Origin: Stenotrophomonas beteli
GTDB taxonomy: Bacteria; Pseudomonadota; Gammaproteobacteria; Xanthomonadales; Xanthomonadaceae
DNA: 64,000 nucleotides
Direction of reading: 5' to 3'
Assembly (NCBI RefSeq): GCF_001431665.1
Contig: NZ_LLXV01000049.1
Location: forward strand, 26,246-90,245
A program made the position numbers and the translations under genes. Below, piece by piece: positions 48,744-58,470 of the stretch. Every line of letters begins with the position of its first letter. Position 1 is the stretch's first letter. The notes under the pieces were generated by a model. It saw only the letters and a list, made by a program, of their open reading frames with translations, was not told the origin of the DNA and did no database searches.

Positions 48744-49427
48744 TTACGGCGTCGCCGGCACCACCTGCTGGCCGATGAAGTTGCGCTTGGCGTCGAAGTC
48801 GTAGGCGATCTGCAGCTGGCCCACATCCGGGCAGGCGTGGCAGTCGCGCAGTGGCGTGCGGTACAGCAGGCGGATGCCGCCGTTCTCCAGTGGTGTTGCC
48901 CCGGCCGACTGCGCCGGTGCGAACGGCGTGGCCTGCGGGTTGGCCTTCAGCAGCTCCTGCACAGTGGGGTCCGCACGCAGGGTGTCGTCCAACTGCACGG
49001 CATCCACATCGATGCGCTTGCCGCTGGCATCGACCAGGCGGGTGCCCACATTGGTGTTGGCGCGGAACGGATACTCGACCGTGGCAATGCCCAGGCCTTC
49101 GTTCTCGTGCCAGGCCGTGACGTAGGCCAGCTCGCCGCCGGTGGACAGCTGCTCGGCGGCAGTGATGGCCTCGGCACTCGCGCCGCCGGCGCGCATCGCG
49201 TCGCGAAGGCAATCACGGGTGGCTGCGTTTTCGCCCTGGCGGCAGGCGTTGAGGTCGCCATCCCACACCACCGCCTCGCTCCAGCGCATCCTGCCGTCGG
49301 CGGCGGCCTTCTCCGCACTGGGCGTGTCACCGCCAGGCGGCTCCTTTCCGGGTTCCGGCGAACGGCCCTGGCAGGCGGTCAGCAGGGCAAGCCCCAAGGC
49401 AGGCAGCAACAGGCGGGAACGGCGCAT
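48744..49427 (-). CDS. Putative lipoprotein
   Basis: A 227-residue exported lipoprotein: signal peptide with lipobox LLTAC (Cys19). The mature protein is hydrophilic, with four Cys in two close pairs (NACRQGENAATRDC and DCHAC), and no domain I can name. It stands alone between convergent and divergent neighbours. Confidence 0.75.
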   Translation of the reverse strand: MRRSRLLLPALGLALLTACQGRSPEPGKEPPGGDTPSAEKAAADGRMRWSEAVVWDGDLNACRQGENAATRDCLRDAMRAGGASAEAITAAEQLSTGGELAYVTAWHENEGLGIATVEYPFRANTNVGTRLVDASGKRIDVDAVQLDDTLRADPTVQELLKANPQATPFAPAQSAGATPLENGGIRLLYRTPLRDCHACPDVGQLQIAYDFDAKRNFIGQQVVPATP

Positions 49428-49535
49428 GGCGTGGACCTCGTGCGTTGACGGGAGGCCCGAGTATCGTCAAGGCCGGGTGAACTCCACGTCGGCGCGGCAT
49501 ACTAGCGGCTCATTGCATGCGCTGGAGTGTGGAAC

Positions 49536-50354
49536 GTGGGCAGTCTGCAGGGCAAAACGCTTTTCATCACCGGTGCCTCGCGCGGCATCGGCCTGGCCAT
49601 CGCACTGCGCGCTGCGCGCGACGGGGCCAACGTGGCGATCGCCGCCAAGTCCTCGGTGCCGAATCCGAAGCTGCCGGGCACCATCCACAGCGCGGCCGAG
49701 GCCGTCACCGCCGCCGGTGGCCAGGGGCTGGCGCTGAAGTGCGATATCCGCGAGGAAGAGCAGGTACAGGCGGCGGTTGCCGCGACGGTCGACACCTTTG
49801 GTGGCATCGACATCCTGGTCAACAATGCCAGCGCGATCTGGCTGCGCGGCACGCTGGATACGCCGATGAAGCGCTTCGACCTGATGCAGCAGGTCAACTC
49901 GCGCGGCAGCTTCCTGTGCGCGCAGGCGTGCCTGCCGTACCTGCTGCAGGCGCCGAACCCGCACATCCTGACCCTGGCGCCGCCGCCGAGCCTGGAACCG
50001 AAGTGGTGGGGCGCGCATACCGGTTACACGCTGGCGAAAATGGGCATGAGCTTCGTCACGCTCGGCCTGGCCGCAGAATTCGGCCCGCAGGGCGTGGCGG
50101 TCAACGCACTGTGGCCGCGCACGGTGATCGCCACCGATGCGATCAACATGATTCCGGGCGTGGATGCGGCCGGTTGCCGGACGCCGCAGATCATGGCCGA
50201 CGCCGCGCATGCGGTGCTTGTGCGAGAGGCGGCGGGCTTCCACGGCCAGTTCCTGATCGACGATGACGTGCTCGCGCAGGCCGGCATCACCGATCTTGCC
50301 GGCTATGCGGTGGATCCGACGCGGCCGTTGCTGCCGGACCTGTTCCTGGACTGA
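49536..50354 (+). CDS. SDR oxidoreductase, HSDL2-like
   Basis: A short-chain dehydrogenase resembling hydroxysteroid dehydrogenase-like protein 2. ~272 residues from GTG 49536, which has GGAG 8 bp upstream and gives the family N-terminus (GSLQGKTLFITGASRGIGLAIA); GTG 49527 would add three residues. Motifs: TGASRGIG, NNAS, and YTLAKMG (Tyr-x3-Lys); the segment LAPPPSLEPKWWGAHTGYTLAK is characteristic of HSDL2. Substrate unknown, perhaps fatty or steroid-like. Confidence 0.9.
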   Translation: MGSLQGKTLFITGASRGIGLAIALRAARDGANVAIAAKSSVPNPKLPGTIHSAAEAVTAAGGQGLALKCDIREEEQVQAAVAATVDTFGGIDILVNNASAIWLRGTLDTPMKRFDLMQQVNSRGSFLCAQACLPYLLQAPNPHILTLAPPPSLEPKWWGAHTGYTLAKMGMSFVTLGLAAEFGPQGVAVNALWPRTVIATDAINMIPGVDAAGCRTPQIMADAAHAVLVREAAGFHGQFLIDDDVLAQAGITDLAGYAVDPTRPLLPDLFLD

Positions 50355-50445
50355 GTGCTGTTCGAACCCGGGCCGAGGGCTGCGGTCTTCGGTCTGCTGG
50401 GTTAGAATGATTGGCTGTAATCGTTTTCAACAAGGATGTGCGCCT

Positions 50446-51438
50446 ATGACACGTACGCTTTCCATCGCGGCGCTGGCCGCTTCGCTGTCGTTGATCCTGA
50501 CCGCCTGCGGCGGCAAGTCGCCCGCAGCCACGGGTGACACTGGCCCGTCCGCCAAGCCGGGCACCGGCGCGACGCTGTCCGACACGCAGCAGCAGTTGAC
50601 CGCCAAGCTCAACGCCTACATCGGCTGCTTCAATGCACTCGATTCGAAGACCCACGGCAGCATCGAGTCCTATACGCGCTGGATCAAGGACGTCGAGGCC
50701 GGCCCGACCGGGCGCGAGACACAGGTGTACGGTCCGTTCGAGATCAGCGATTACGACATGAAGCAGTGCGATGGCCCCGTAACCGAGGCGATGGCTGCCA
50801 AGCCGGCGCTGGCCGATCTCGATGCCGCCGCGGGCCGCTATCAGCAGTCGCTGAAGGCACTGGTGCCGGTCAGCAAGGACGCGCACGACTACTACGATCG
50901 CCAGGACTACGAGGACGACCAGTTCGCCAAGGGCAAGCAGATGCACGTGCCCTTGATGGCGGCCTTCAAGGAATTCGTGATCGCCAGCGAAACGTTCAAT
51001 GCCGAGCTGGAGCGCCAGAACGACGCGGCCCAGCGCGAGCAGCTCAAGGTACTGGAGCAGGCCGAGGGGCGCACGCGCGAGTACTACCGCCTGGCGATGA
51101 TGCTGGAAGCGAAGGCGATCGTGGAGCTGATGAGTGAGGACGATTTCGATCCGGCCAAGGCCCGCGAACGACTGGATGCGTTCAACCGCATTTCCGACGA
51201 AGCGCATGCCAAGGTGGCCGATCAGGAGCCGGGCAAGCTGGACTGGAACAGCTTCGAGCGTGAAGCCGAGAACTTCCGTCGCGAGGGCAAGGAACGCCTG
51301 CAGCGGGTCAGCAGCAAGACGCCTTACAGCGATTTCGAGCGGCGCATGCTGGACTCGCCTTCGATGGCCCCGCGTGGTTCGGCCGGCAAGCTGATGCAGG
51401 AATACAACTCGCTGGTCTTCCAGAGCAACCGCCAGTAA
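50446..51438 (+). CDS. Lipoprotein of the DUF3829 (YiiG-like) family
   Basis: A 330-residue exported lipoprotein. The signal peptide ends with lipobox LILTAC (Cys21), then a low-complexity linker and a mainly alpha-helical mature domain (LTAKLNAYIGCFNALD ... SYTRWIKDVEAGPTGRE ... YYDRQDYEDDQFAKGKQMH), resembling YiiG/DUF3829. A TAGAAT -10 lies about 40 bp upstream. Function unknown. A longer in-frame start at 50263 lies inside the preceding gene and is rejected. Confidence 0.85.
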   Translation: MTRTLSIAALAASLSLILTACGGKSPAATGDTGPSAKPGTGATLSDTQQQLTAKLNAYIGCFNALDSKTHGSIESYTRWIKDVEAGPTGRETQVYGPFEISDYDMKQCDGPVTEAMAAKPALADLDAAAGRYQQSLKALVPVSKDAHDYYDRQDYEDDQFAKGKQMHVPLMAAFKEFVIASETFNAELERQNDAAQREQLKVLEQAEGRTREYYRLAMMLEAKAIVELMSEDDFDPAKARERLDAFNRISDEAHAKVADQEPGKLDWNSFEREAENFRREGKERLQRVSSKTPYSDFERRMLDSPSMAPRGSAGKLMQEYNSLVFQSNRQ

Positions 51439-51573
51439 CTGCGGCGCCCATCGCGTCATGTGTCGCAATCGAACGCGCCGATTGCGACGCATTGCAGCCC
51501 ACACTCCCGAACGGTGGGCCTTCCCGAGGCCGCGATCGCGCTGAGGGGGATCCACGCGCGCCATGCTGTTCCG

Positions 51574-51596
51574 GTAGTGCCGGCCGCTGGCCGGCA
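51574..51596. repeat. SMAG/REP element
   Basis: GTAG head followed by TGCCGGCC-GCT-GGCCGGCA, between two convergent genes. Confirms that the GTGCCGGCC hairpins belong to the GTAG repeat class. Confidence 0.75.
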
Positions 51597-51602
51597 TCTG
51601 CC

Positions 51603-52475
51603 TCAATGGCTGAATGCATCCGGCAGTTCACCGCCACATTTGCGGCAATGCCGTGCATCCGGCTCGTGGCCTTCCAGCCCGCAGTGCGGGCAGCCGCGGG
51701 CATCCCGGCGCGCGGCCAGCTCGGCGTCGCGCATGGTGCTGGCCAGTTCGGCCGTGTAGATGCCGGTGGGCACGGCGATGATGCTGTAGCCGATCAGGAT
51801 CAGCACCGAAGTGACGAAACGGCCGAGCACGGTCTGCGGCACGATGTCACCGAAGCCGACCGTGGCCATGGTCACCACCGCCCAGTACATGCTGGCCGGG
51901 ATGTTGGTGAAGCCGTGTTCGGGGCCCTCGATCACGTACATCAGCGCGCCGGCGATGATGGTGATGGTGATCACCGTGAACAGGAATACCAGCACCTTGC
52001 GCCGGCTGCGCCACAGCGACGTCATCAGGACGCCGCTTTCTTCGATGTAGCGGGTCAGCTTGAGGATGCGGAACACCCGCAGGATGCGCAGCGCACGCAC
52101 CACCAGCAGGCTCTGCGCGCCCGGGATGAACATCGACAGGTAGGCGGGCAGGATCGACAGCAGGTCGATGATGCCCCAGATGCTCACCGCGTAACGCAGC
52201 GGGCGCTTGACCACCGCCAGCCGCAGCAGGTACTCGGCGGTGAAGAGGATCGTGAAACCCCATTCCAGGATGTACAGGCCGGTGGACCATTCGGCATGCA
52301 GGTGCTGCACGCTGTCGATCATCACCACCAGGATGCTGGCAACGATCGCCACCACCAGGATCAGGTCGAAATTGCGCGAGGGCCGCGAGTCATGGCGGTA
52401 GATGATGTCGAACCACCGACGGCGCCAGCCGGTCTCGGTGGCGGGGTTGAGCTGGGGGGCGGAAAACGGTCGCAT
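51603..52475 (-). CDS. Voltage-gated potassium-channel-like protein with C-terminal zinc ribbon
   Basis: A 290-residue six-helix channel subunit. Helices S1-S4 include an arginine-rich S4 (VVRALRILRVFRILKLTRY); the pore loop has the potassium filter TVGFGD between S5 and S6. After S6 the tail (RDAELAARRDARG) ends in a CPHCGLEGHEPDARHCRKCG zinc-ribbon motif of four Cys, unusual for such channels. It is a single gene, divergent from argD by ~60 bp. Confidence 0.92.
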   Translation of the reverse strand: MRPFSAPQLNPATETGWRRRWFDIIYRHDSRPSRNFDLILVVAIVASILVVMIDSVQHLHAEWSTGLYILEWGFTILFTAEYLLRLAVVKRPLRYAVSIWGIIDLLSILPAYLSMFIPGAQSLLVVRALRILRVFRILKLTRYIEESGVLMTSLWRSRRKVLVFLFTVITITIIAGALMYVIEGPEHGFTNIPASMYWAVVTMATVGFGDIVPQTVLGRFVTSVLILIGYSIIAVPTGIYTAELASTMRDAELAARRDARGCPHCGLEGHEPDARHCRKCGGELPDAFSH

Positions 52476-52538
52476 GGGCGCATTGTGCCGCAGGGGTTAC
52501 GGCGCGAGAATGGGCGTTCCTGAACCCTGCCGACTGCC

Positions 52539-53765
52539 ATGACCGCCGCGACCGATCCGCTGATCTCCCTTTCGCATTACTACCTGCCGGTCTACAAGCC
52601 CCGCCAGGTGGTGCTGGAGCGAGGCCAGGGCGCCCGCGTGTGGGACAGCCAGGGCCGTGAATTCATCGACCTGGCCGCCGGTATCGCCGTGTGCGGCCTG
52701 GGTCACAATGATCCGGACCTGGTGGCCGCGCTGGTCGAGCAGGCCGGCAAGCTCTGGCACACCAGCAACGTGTTCTACAGCGCGCCGCCGCTGCACCTGG
52801 CCGAGGAACTGGTCAAGGCCAGCCGCTTCGCCGAGCGCGTGTTCCTGTGCAATTCCGGCGCCGAAGCCAACGAAGTGGCGATCAAGATGGTCCGCAAGTG
52901 GGCCTCCAGCCAGGGTCGTCCGGCCGACAAGCGTGTGATCATCACCTTCCGTGGCAGCTTCCACGGGCGCACCCTGGGGGCGGTGACCGCCACGGCCCAG
53001 CCGAAGTACCAGGAAGGCTACGAGCCGCTGCCCGGTGGCTTCCGCTACATCGATTTCAACGATGAAGTGCAGCTGGAGACCGCGATGGCCGCCGGCGATG
53101 TCGCCGCGGTGATGCTGGAGCCGATCCAGGGCGAGGGCGGCGTGATGCCGGCCAAGTCCGGTTTCCTCAAGCGCGTGCGCGAACTGTGCGACCAGCACAA
53201 CGCGCTGCTGGTGCTGGACGAGATCCAGGCCGGCATGGGCCGCACCGGCACGCTGTTCGCGCACTGGCAGGACGATGTGGTGCCGGACATGGTGACCCTG
53301 GCCAAGGCACTCGGCGGCGGCTTCCCGATCGGCGCGATGCTGGCCGGCCCGAAGGTGGCCGAAACCATGCAGTTCGGCGCGCACGGCACCACCTTCGGTG
53401 GCAACCCGCTGGCCGCTGCGGTGGCCCGGGTGGCACTGCGCAAGCTGGCCTCGGCGGAGATCGCCGCCAACGTCAGCCGCCAGTCGAAGGCGCTGCGCGA
53501 TGGCTTTGCCCGCATCAACGACGAGTTCGGTGTGTTCAGCGACGTGCGTGGCCGCGGCCTGATGCTGGGCGCGGTGCTGGGCAAGGACTTCGCCGGCCAG
53601 GCCGGGGCGATCCTCGATCATGCCGCCGAGCACGGCCTGCTGACCCTGCAGGCCGGCCCGGACGTGCTGCGCTTCGTGCCGTCGCTGAACATCACCGACG
53701 AAGAAGTGGCCGAAGGCCTGAAGCGCCTGCGCGCAGCGATTGCCGCGTTCATCGCCGCGCGCTGA
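52539..53765 (+). CDS. argD: Acetylornithine / succinylornithine-type aminotransferase
   Basis: A PLP-dependent class III aminotransferase, 408 residues. Features: NSGAEANEVAIKMVRKWA, FRGSFHGRTLGAV, EPIQGEGGVMPA, DEIQAGMGRTG and the PLP lysine in LAKALGGGFPIGAML. Probably acts on N-acetylornithine in arginine synthesis or on succinylornithine in catabolism; sequence alone does not separate the two, and no other arg or ast gene is adjacent. Confidence 0.9.
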   Translation: MTAATDPLISLSHYYLPVYKPRQVVLERGQGARVWDSQGREFIDLAAGIAVCGLGHNDPDLVAALVEQAGKLWHTSNVFYSAPPLHLAEELVKASRFAERVFLCNSGAEANEVAIKMVRKWASSQGRPADKRVIITFRGSFHGRTLGAVTATAQPKYQEGYEPLPGGFRYIDFNDEVQLETAMAAGDVAAVMLEPIQGEGGVMPAKSGFLKRVRELCDQHNALLVLDEIQAGMGRTGTLFAHWQDDVVPDMVTLAKALGGGFPIGAMLAGPKVAETMQFGAHGTTFGGNPLAAAVARVALRKLASAEIAANVSRQSKALRDGFARINDEFGVFSDVRGRGLMLGAVLGKDFAGQAGAILDHAAEHGLLTLQAGPDVLRFVPSLNITDEEVAEGLKRLRAAIAAFIAAR

Positions 53766-53777
53766 GGCCATCGTGCC

Positions 53778-53816
53778 GGGGTCGGATCCCTCTCCTGCGG
53801 AGAGGGCTCTGACCCC
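53778..53816. repeat. GGGGTC palindrome, copy 5
   Basis: A 39 bp imperfect palindrome (GGGGTCGGATCCCTCTCC-TGC-GGAGAGGGCTCTGACCCC), same pattern as copy 4, immediately followed by a SMAG dimer, between convergent argD and the HAD gene. Confidence 0.8.
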
Positions 53817-53833
53817 GTTGCTGAGGAATGCCC

Positions 53834-53903
53834 GTAGAGCCGAGCCTATGCTCGGTTCATCGCGATGCCAGGCCACAGCAGCCGAGCATGGGCTCGGCTC
53901 TAC
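53834..53903. repeat. SMAG/REP inverted dimer
   Basis: GTAGAGCCGAGC-CTAT-GCTCGG and its mirror GCCGAGCATGGGCTCGGCTCTAC, about 70 bp overall, ending 7 bp before the HAD hydrolase stop. Confidence 0.85.
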
Positions 53904-53909
53904 AGTGGT

Positions 53910-54512
53910 TCACGCAATGCGATAACGCTTCAACACCTTGCCCAATCCGCGGCCATCGCGCACGGTTTCCGCGTGCAGGCCGGCGGCACGTGCGCTGCGT
54001 ACGTTGGCAAACAGGTCATCGACGAACAGCGCGTGTGCGGGCGCCACACCCAGTGCTTCCAGCGTGCGCAGGAACACTTCCGGTGCCGGCTTGCGCAAGC
54101 CGAAATCGGCGCTGCAGAACACGCGGTCCCGCAGGGCAGGGAACAGCTCCGGCAGCAGGCTGGGCAACGCCTGTTTCATCAGCGCGCCGTTGTTGGTCAG
54201 CACCGCCATCGGCAACTGCAGGGCCTGCAGCCGCTGCAGCACGGCAGACTGCGGATGGCTGGCGGCCTGGCGTGCGGCGATCCATGCAGCCACATCGACA
54301 GTCGTGCTCAGAATCTCTCCCAACTGCGCCAGATAGGCCGGGCCATCCAGCGTGCCATTGTCATGCGCCGCTTCCAGTCCACTTTCATACAGCGCGGCCT
54401 GTACGGCCTGCGTCGGAACGTGCAGTGCCTGTGCCAGGTGCAGTACACGTTGCACGCGCTGGTACTGCACCAGCACGCCATCCACATCCAGCAGCAACAG
54501 ATCGATCCGCAT
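53910..54512 (-). CDS. HAD-family hydrolase
   Basis: A 200-residue cytoplasmic phosphatase-type enzyme. Motif I is DLLLLDVDGVLV (nucleophile and acid Asp near residues 8 and 10), motif II LTNNG, motif III KPAPEVF (Lys), motif IV FVDDLFANVRSA. The cap is of the small helical type between motifs I and II. Substrate unknown. The start at 54512 gives the usual motif I position; the frame upstream is open but not conserved in form. Confidence 0.9.
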   Translation of the reverse strand: MRIDLLLLDVDGVLVQYQRVQRVLHLAQALHVPTQAVQAALYESGLEAAHDNGTLDGPAYLAQLGEILSTTVDVAAWIAARQAASHPQSAVLQRLQALQLPMAVLTNNGALMKQALPSLLPELFPALRDRVFCSADFGLRKPAPEVFLRTLEALGVAPAHALFVDDLFANVRSARAAGLHAETVRDGRGLGKVLKRYRIA

Positions 54513-54635
54513 CGGCCGAGCATGCCATTGCAGTGAACACTCGGGAAACCCTGGAGCAGCCATGCGACAGACGGTCGCAGACGCGGCCATGGGGGGCTGC
54601 CTAGAATGGCGCTTGAATCCGCAGGAGATGCAACG

Positions 54636-55085
54636 ATGAAGGCTTGGAGGGTGGCAGTGGGACTGGGCGCGCTGATGCTGGCGCCGTCGGCGATGGCGCG
54701 GGTGTGTGCGGTGAGCATCGACAGCACCGACCAGATGAGCTTCAGCAGCCGCGAGATCAAGGTCGCCGCCGACTGCACCGCCGTGGACCTGACCCTGCGC
54801 CACACCGGCAAGCTGGCCGCCACTGCCATGGGCCACAACTGGGTACTGACCCGCACGGCCGATTACCAGCCGGTGGCGATGGCGGGCATGCGCATGACCC
54901 TGGCCGACAGCTACCTGCCGAAGGCCGACAAGCGCGTGCTGGCGCATACCAAGGTGATTGGTGGAGGCGAGACCACGCGCGTGCGCTTCTCCACCCAGGG
55001 CCTGCAGAAGGGCGGTGATTACACCTTCTTCTGCTCGTTCCCCGGCCACTTCGCGATGATGAAGGGCAAGCTCGTCTTCGGTTGA
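54636..55085 (+). CDS. azu: Azurin (blue copper protein)
   Basis: A periplasmic electron carrier. 149 residues; signal peptide to about residue 21 (APSAMA). Copper ligands are His67 (GHNW), Cys133, His138 and Met142 in CSFPGHFAMM; Cys24-Cys47 form the usual disulfide. Start 54636 follows GCAGGAGAT; ATG 54606 would add 10 residues. A TAGAAT -10 lies about 30 bp upstream. It is divergent from the HAD gene. Confidence 0.95.
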   Translation: MKAWRVAVGLGALMLAPSAMARVCAVSIDSTDQMSFSSREIKVAADCTAVDLTLRHTGKLAATAMGHNWVLTRTADYQPVAMAGMRMTLADSYLPKADKRVLAHTKVIGGGETTRVRFSTQGLQKGGDYTFFCSFPGHFAMMKGKLVFG

Positions 55086-55093
55086 TGCCGCCT

Positions 55094-55228
55094 GTAGAGT
55101 CGAGCCATGCTCGACTGCTCTTTTCCGCGCTGCGCGCGATGAGCCGAGCATGGCTCGGCTCAACAGGTCGCAGTAGATCCACGCCATGCGGGGATACGGT
55201 GCAAGGCAGTGCCAACCAAGGTTGGCAC
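55094..55228. repeat. REP cluster between azurin and hemL
   Basis: Three units in 135 bp: an inverted SMAG dimer (GTAGAGTCGAGC-CAT-GCTCGAC ... GAGCCGAGC-ATG-GCTCGGCTC) 55094..55164, a GTAGATCCACGCCATGCG unit at 55173..55195, and the palindrome GTGCCAACCAAGGTTGGCAC at 55209..55228. Confidence 0.8.
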
Positions 55229-55244
55229 CCACCATGAGCAGGGC

Positions 55245-56534
55245 TCAGCCCTTGGCGGCCCGGAACGCCACGCGTGCAGCGGCCAGCGTCGCTTCGATCA
55301 CCGCATCGTCGTGGGCGCTGGACAGGAAGCCGGCCTCATAGGCCGACGGTGCCAGGAACACGCCCTGGTCGAGCATCGCGTGGAAAAAGCGGTTGAACGC
55401 CGGGATGTCACAGGCGGTGGCCTGCGCATAGGTCTCGACCTTCTCGCTGGTGAAGAACAGTCCGAACATCGCGCCCACGCGGGTGGTGGTCACTGCCACG
55501 CCGGCGTCGGCGGCGGCCGCCTCCAGGCCCGCACACAGGCGCGCGGTGCGCTCGGCCAGATCGGCGTGGAAGCCCGGTTGCTGGATCAGCTCCAGCATCG
55601 CCAGGCCGGCCGCCATGGCCACCGGATTGCCGCTCAGCGTGCCGGCCTGATAGATCGGGCCGGCCGGCGCAATCTGCTGCATCAGCTCACGACGGCCACC
55701 GTAGGCACCCACCGGCATGCCGCCGCCGATGATCTTGCCGAAGGTGGTCAGGTCCGGGGTGATGCCGTAGTGCGCCTGCGCACCCCCGAGGGCGACGCGG
55801 AAGCCGGTCATTACCTCGTCGAAGATCAGCAGGGCACCCTGCTTCGTGCACAGGTCGCGCAGGTGCTGCAGGTAGCCCTCGCGCGGCGGGATGCAATTGG
55901 CATTGCCGACCACCGGTTCGATGATCAGGCCGGCGATGTCGTCACCCTGCTGTTCGAACAGGGCGGTGGCCGCTTCGAAGTCGTTGTAGGGCAGGGTCAG
56001 GGTCAGTTCGCTCAGGCCGGCCGGAACGCCCGGCGAGGTCGGCACGCCCAGGGTCAGCATGCCGCTGCCGGCCTTGACCAGGAACGAGTCGCCGTGCCCG
56101 TGGTAGCAGCCTTCGAACTTGACGATGCGGTTGCGGCCGGTGGCACCACGCGCCAGGCGGATTGCCGACAGGGTGGCTTCGGTGCCCGAATTGACCATGC
56201 GTACCATTTCGCACGATGGCACCAGCCGGGTGATGGTCTCGGCCATGGTCACTTCGGCTGCGCACGGCGCACCGAAGGACAGGCCGTTGTCGATCGCGCG
56301 CTTCACCGCCTGGCGCACGGCCGGGTGGTTGTGGCCGACGATCATCGGGCCCCACGAGCCCACATAGTCGATGTAGCGGTTGCCGTCCACGTCGTACAGG
56401 TAGGCGCCGTCGGCGCGCTCGACGAAGAACGGTTCACCGCCCACCGACTTGAACGCGCGCACCGGCGAATTGACGCCGCCTGGCAGCAGCTGCTGGGCGC
56501 GGGAGAACAGGGCGTGGGACTGGTCGTGGTTCAT
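55245..56534 (-). CDS. hemL: Glutamate-1-semialdehyde 2,1-aminomutase
   Basis: Forms 5-aminolevulinate for haem synthesis by the C5 pathway. 429 residues, PLP enzyme with the family start [40 protein letters not shown], and the PLP lysine in [18 protein letters not shown]. It lies 16 bp downstream of thiE on the same strand. Confidence 0.97.
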   Translation of the reverse strand: MNHDQSHALFSRAQQLLPGGVNSPVRAFKSVGGEPFFVERADGAYLYDVDGNRYIDYVGSWGPMIVGHNHPAVRQAVKRAIDNGLSFGAPCAAEVTMAETITRLVPSCEMVRMVNSGTEATLSAIRLARGATGRNRIVKFEGCYHGHGDSFLVKAGSGMLTLGVPTSPGVPAGLSELTLTLPYNDFEAATALFEQQGDDIAGLIIEPVVGNANCIPPREGYLQHLRDLCTKQGALLIFDEVMTGFRVALGGAQAHYGITPDLTTFGKIIGGGMPVGAYGGRRELMQQIAPAGPIYQAGTLSGNPVAMAAGLAMLELIQQPGFHADLAERTARLCAGLEAAAADAGVAVTTTRVGAMFGLFFTSEKVETYAQATACDIPAFNRFFHAMLDQGVFLAPSAYEAGFLSSAHDDAVIEATLAAARVAFRAAKG

Positions 56535-56550
56535 GGGGCTTTCCTGGGCA

Positions 56551-57177
56551 TTACGCGAACTGGGCGAGGAAGGCGCGCTGGGTCGCGACCGGGTCCGGTG
56601 CGGCGTAGATGCCGCTGACCACGGCCACCAGTTCGGCGCCGGCATCGATGATGGGACCGACATTGTCCGGCGTCAGCCCGCCAATCGCCACCCGCGGCAC
56701 GCCCAGTGCGGCGCTTTGCCGCAGCAGGTCGGTGTGGGCGCGGCTGCTGGTGACCTTGGTGATGGTCGGGAAGAAGGCGCCGAAGGCCACGTAGCTGGCA
56801 CCGGCGGCCACGGCCTTTTCGGCATTGGCCAGCTGGTCGTAGCAGGAGGCGCCGATGATGGCGCCGGGCCCGAGCAGCGCGCGCGCGCTGGGAATGTCAC
56901 CGTCGGTGCCGCCCAGATGCACGCCGGCGGCGCCCACGGCCTTGGCCAGCACCGGATCGTCGTTGACGATCAGCGGCACGCCGTGGGCGGCGCACAGGCC
57001 TTGCAGGGCCGTCGCCTGTTCCTGCCGCAGGGCATCGCTGGCGGTCTTGTTGCGGTACTGCAGCCAGGTGGCACCCGCGGCCAGCAGCGGCGCGGTGCGG
57101 GCCAGCAGGCGTGCGGTATCGGGCTCATCCGGGGTGATCAGGTAGACGCCGCGGGGCGTCGGGGAAGCAGAAGTCAT
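56551..57177 (-). CDS. thiE: Thiamine-phosphate synthase
   Basis: Joins hydroxymethylpyrimidine diphosphate and thiazole phosphate to thiamine monophosphate. 208 residues, TIM barrel with [42 protein letters not shown] and AIGGLTPDN, all typical. It leads a short operon with hemL and is divergent from rubredoxin. No TPP riboswitch is visible here, unlike thiC. Confidence 0.96.
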   Translation of the reverse strand: MTSASPTPRGVYLITPDEPDTARLLARTAPLLAAGATWLQYRNKTASDALRQEQATALQGLCAAHGVPLIVNDDPVLAKAVGAAGVHLGGTDGDIPSARALLGPGAIIGASCYDQLANAEKAVAAGASYVAFGAFFPTITKVTSSRAHTDLLRQSAALGVPRVAIGGLTPDNVGPIIDAGAELVAVVSGIYAAPDPVATQRAFLAQFA

Positions 57178-57244
57178 CGATGGCTACCGGTGGGTGGGCC
57201 GCGATGGGACAATGGCGGCCCGTGAATCCAGCCCCGATTATCCG

Positions 57245-57436
57245 ATGAGCGATGCCACCCCCACCACCTTGCGTACCTGGATGTGCGTGGTCTGCGGCTT
57301 TCTTTACCGCGAAGCGGACGGCCTGCCGGAAGAGGGCATCGCGCCGGGCACGCGCTGGGAGGACATCCCCGAGACCTGGACCTGCCCGGATTGTGGCGTG
57401 AGCAAGGCCGATTTCGAGATGGTTGAGGTCGATTGA
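57245..57436 (+). CDS. Rubredoxin
   Basis: A 63-residue iron protein. The Fe(Cys)4 site is Cys14, Cys17, Cys47 and Cys50 (CVVCG and CPDCG), with the usual [18 protein letters not shown] between. Cytoplasmic electron carrier; the partner (alkane hydroxylase, or oxidative-stress enzymes) is not in the window. Confidence 0.96.
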   Translation: MSDATPTTLRTWMCVVCGFLYREADGLPEEGIAPGTRWEDIPETWTCPDCGVSKADFEMVEVD

Positions 57437-57483
57437 CCGGACCTTCCGGTGGGTGTGGACCGTGGGTCCACACACCGCCAGCC

Positions 57484-58335
57484 TCAATGCAGCCGCGGCA
57501 TCGGCCCGCCGAGGTCGATCAGCTTCTCGCGCAGCCACTGCGCGTCGCTGGCCTCGGGATTGTGCTTGAGGTACTGCCCCAGGTCGTGGCAGGCGCCGGC
57601 CAGGTACTCCAGCTGCAGGTAGGCCAGGCCGCGGTCGCGCAGCGCGTCGTGCTGGTCGGGGGCCAGCTTCAACAGGCGGTCGGCACTGCGTGCGGCGCGG
57701 TCCCATTCTCCCGCTTCGGCATAGACGCCGTGCAGGTTGCGCAGCATGCGCATCAGGATCGCGCGCGCGGGGGCCGGGTCGAGAATCTGCGCCAGCACCT
57801 GGTCGTCGGGCATCTGCCCGCCCAGGTGTGACTTGGCCCGCTCACGCAGTTCGTCCACATCCAGTGGGCGGCCACCGTTGAACGGGTCCATCACCAGCAC
57901 GCCGTCGTCCACCGGCAGGCGCACCAGGAAATGGCCGGGGAAGGACACGCCGTCGAGCGGGATCCCCAGCCGTCGCGACACTTCCATCTGCACCAGCGCC
58001 AGCGAGATCGGGTTGCCCAGGCGCCGCTCGAACACCTGGTTGAGATAGCTGTTGCGCGGGTCGTAGTACTCGTCGTGGTCGCCGCTGTAGCCCAGTTCGT
58101 CGAACAGGTGGCGGTTGATCGCCGCCATCTTCAACGGGCTGTTGTCGATGCTCTCCACTTCCGAGCGGAGATGGTCGACATGGCTCTGGATCAGCGCGTC
58201 GTAGGTGGACGGCTGCAGATCGGGGTATTCGTCGCGCGCGATCAGCAGCGCGGTCGGCAACAGCGGCAGCGCCTCGTCTTCGAGGTCGGCCAGTGCATCC
58301 CAGTCGGGGAGTGTGATCCGGTCCTGCATGACCAC
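57484..58335 (-). CDS. SirB1-type transglutaminase-like / TPR protein
   Basis: A 283-residue cytoplasmic protein of the SirB1 family (DUF1039-type/Transglut_core2): ALADLEDEALPLLPTALLIARDEYPDLQ, then NHLFDE-type AAINRHLFDELGYSGDHDEYYDPRNSYLNQVFERRLGNPISLALVQMEVSRRLGIPLDGVSFPGHFLVR, and two TPR-like helices at the end. Function unknown, often conserved near prfA/prmC or in small groups. ATG 58335 and 58329 are both possible. Confidence 0.88.
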   Translation of the reverse strand: MVMQDRITLPDWDALADLEDEALPLLPTALLIARDEYPDLQPSTYDALIQSHVDHLRSEVESIDNSPLKMAAINRHLFDELGYSGDHDEYYDPRNSYLNQVFERRLGNPISLALVQMEVSRRLGIPLDGVSFPGHFLVRLPVDDGVLVMDPFNGGRPLDVDELRERAKSHLGGQMPDDQVLAQILDPAPARAILMRMLRNLHGVYAEAGEWDRAARSADRLLKLAPDQHDALRDRGLAYLQLEYLAGACHDLGQYLKHNPEASDAQWLREKLIDLGGPMPRLH

Positions 58336-58386
58336 AGACTGGCGTCATTCGCAGACGGTTTCAAGCAGTGTCGCGTGAAAAATTCA

Positions 58387-58426
58387 GGGGTCAGATCCCT
58401 TTCGCGTGCGAAAGGGATCTGACCCC
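58387..58426. repeat. GGGGTC palindrome, copy 6
   Basis: A perfect 40 bp palindrome (GGGGTCAGATCCCTTTCGCG and complement) in the 135 bp gap upstream of the SirB1-like gene and downstream of the DUF192 gene. Confidence 0.85.
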
Positions 58427-58470
58427 TGCAGGGTCGCCGGCCAGCCGGGCGCAGCCCGGCAGAACCCTTG

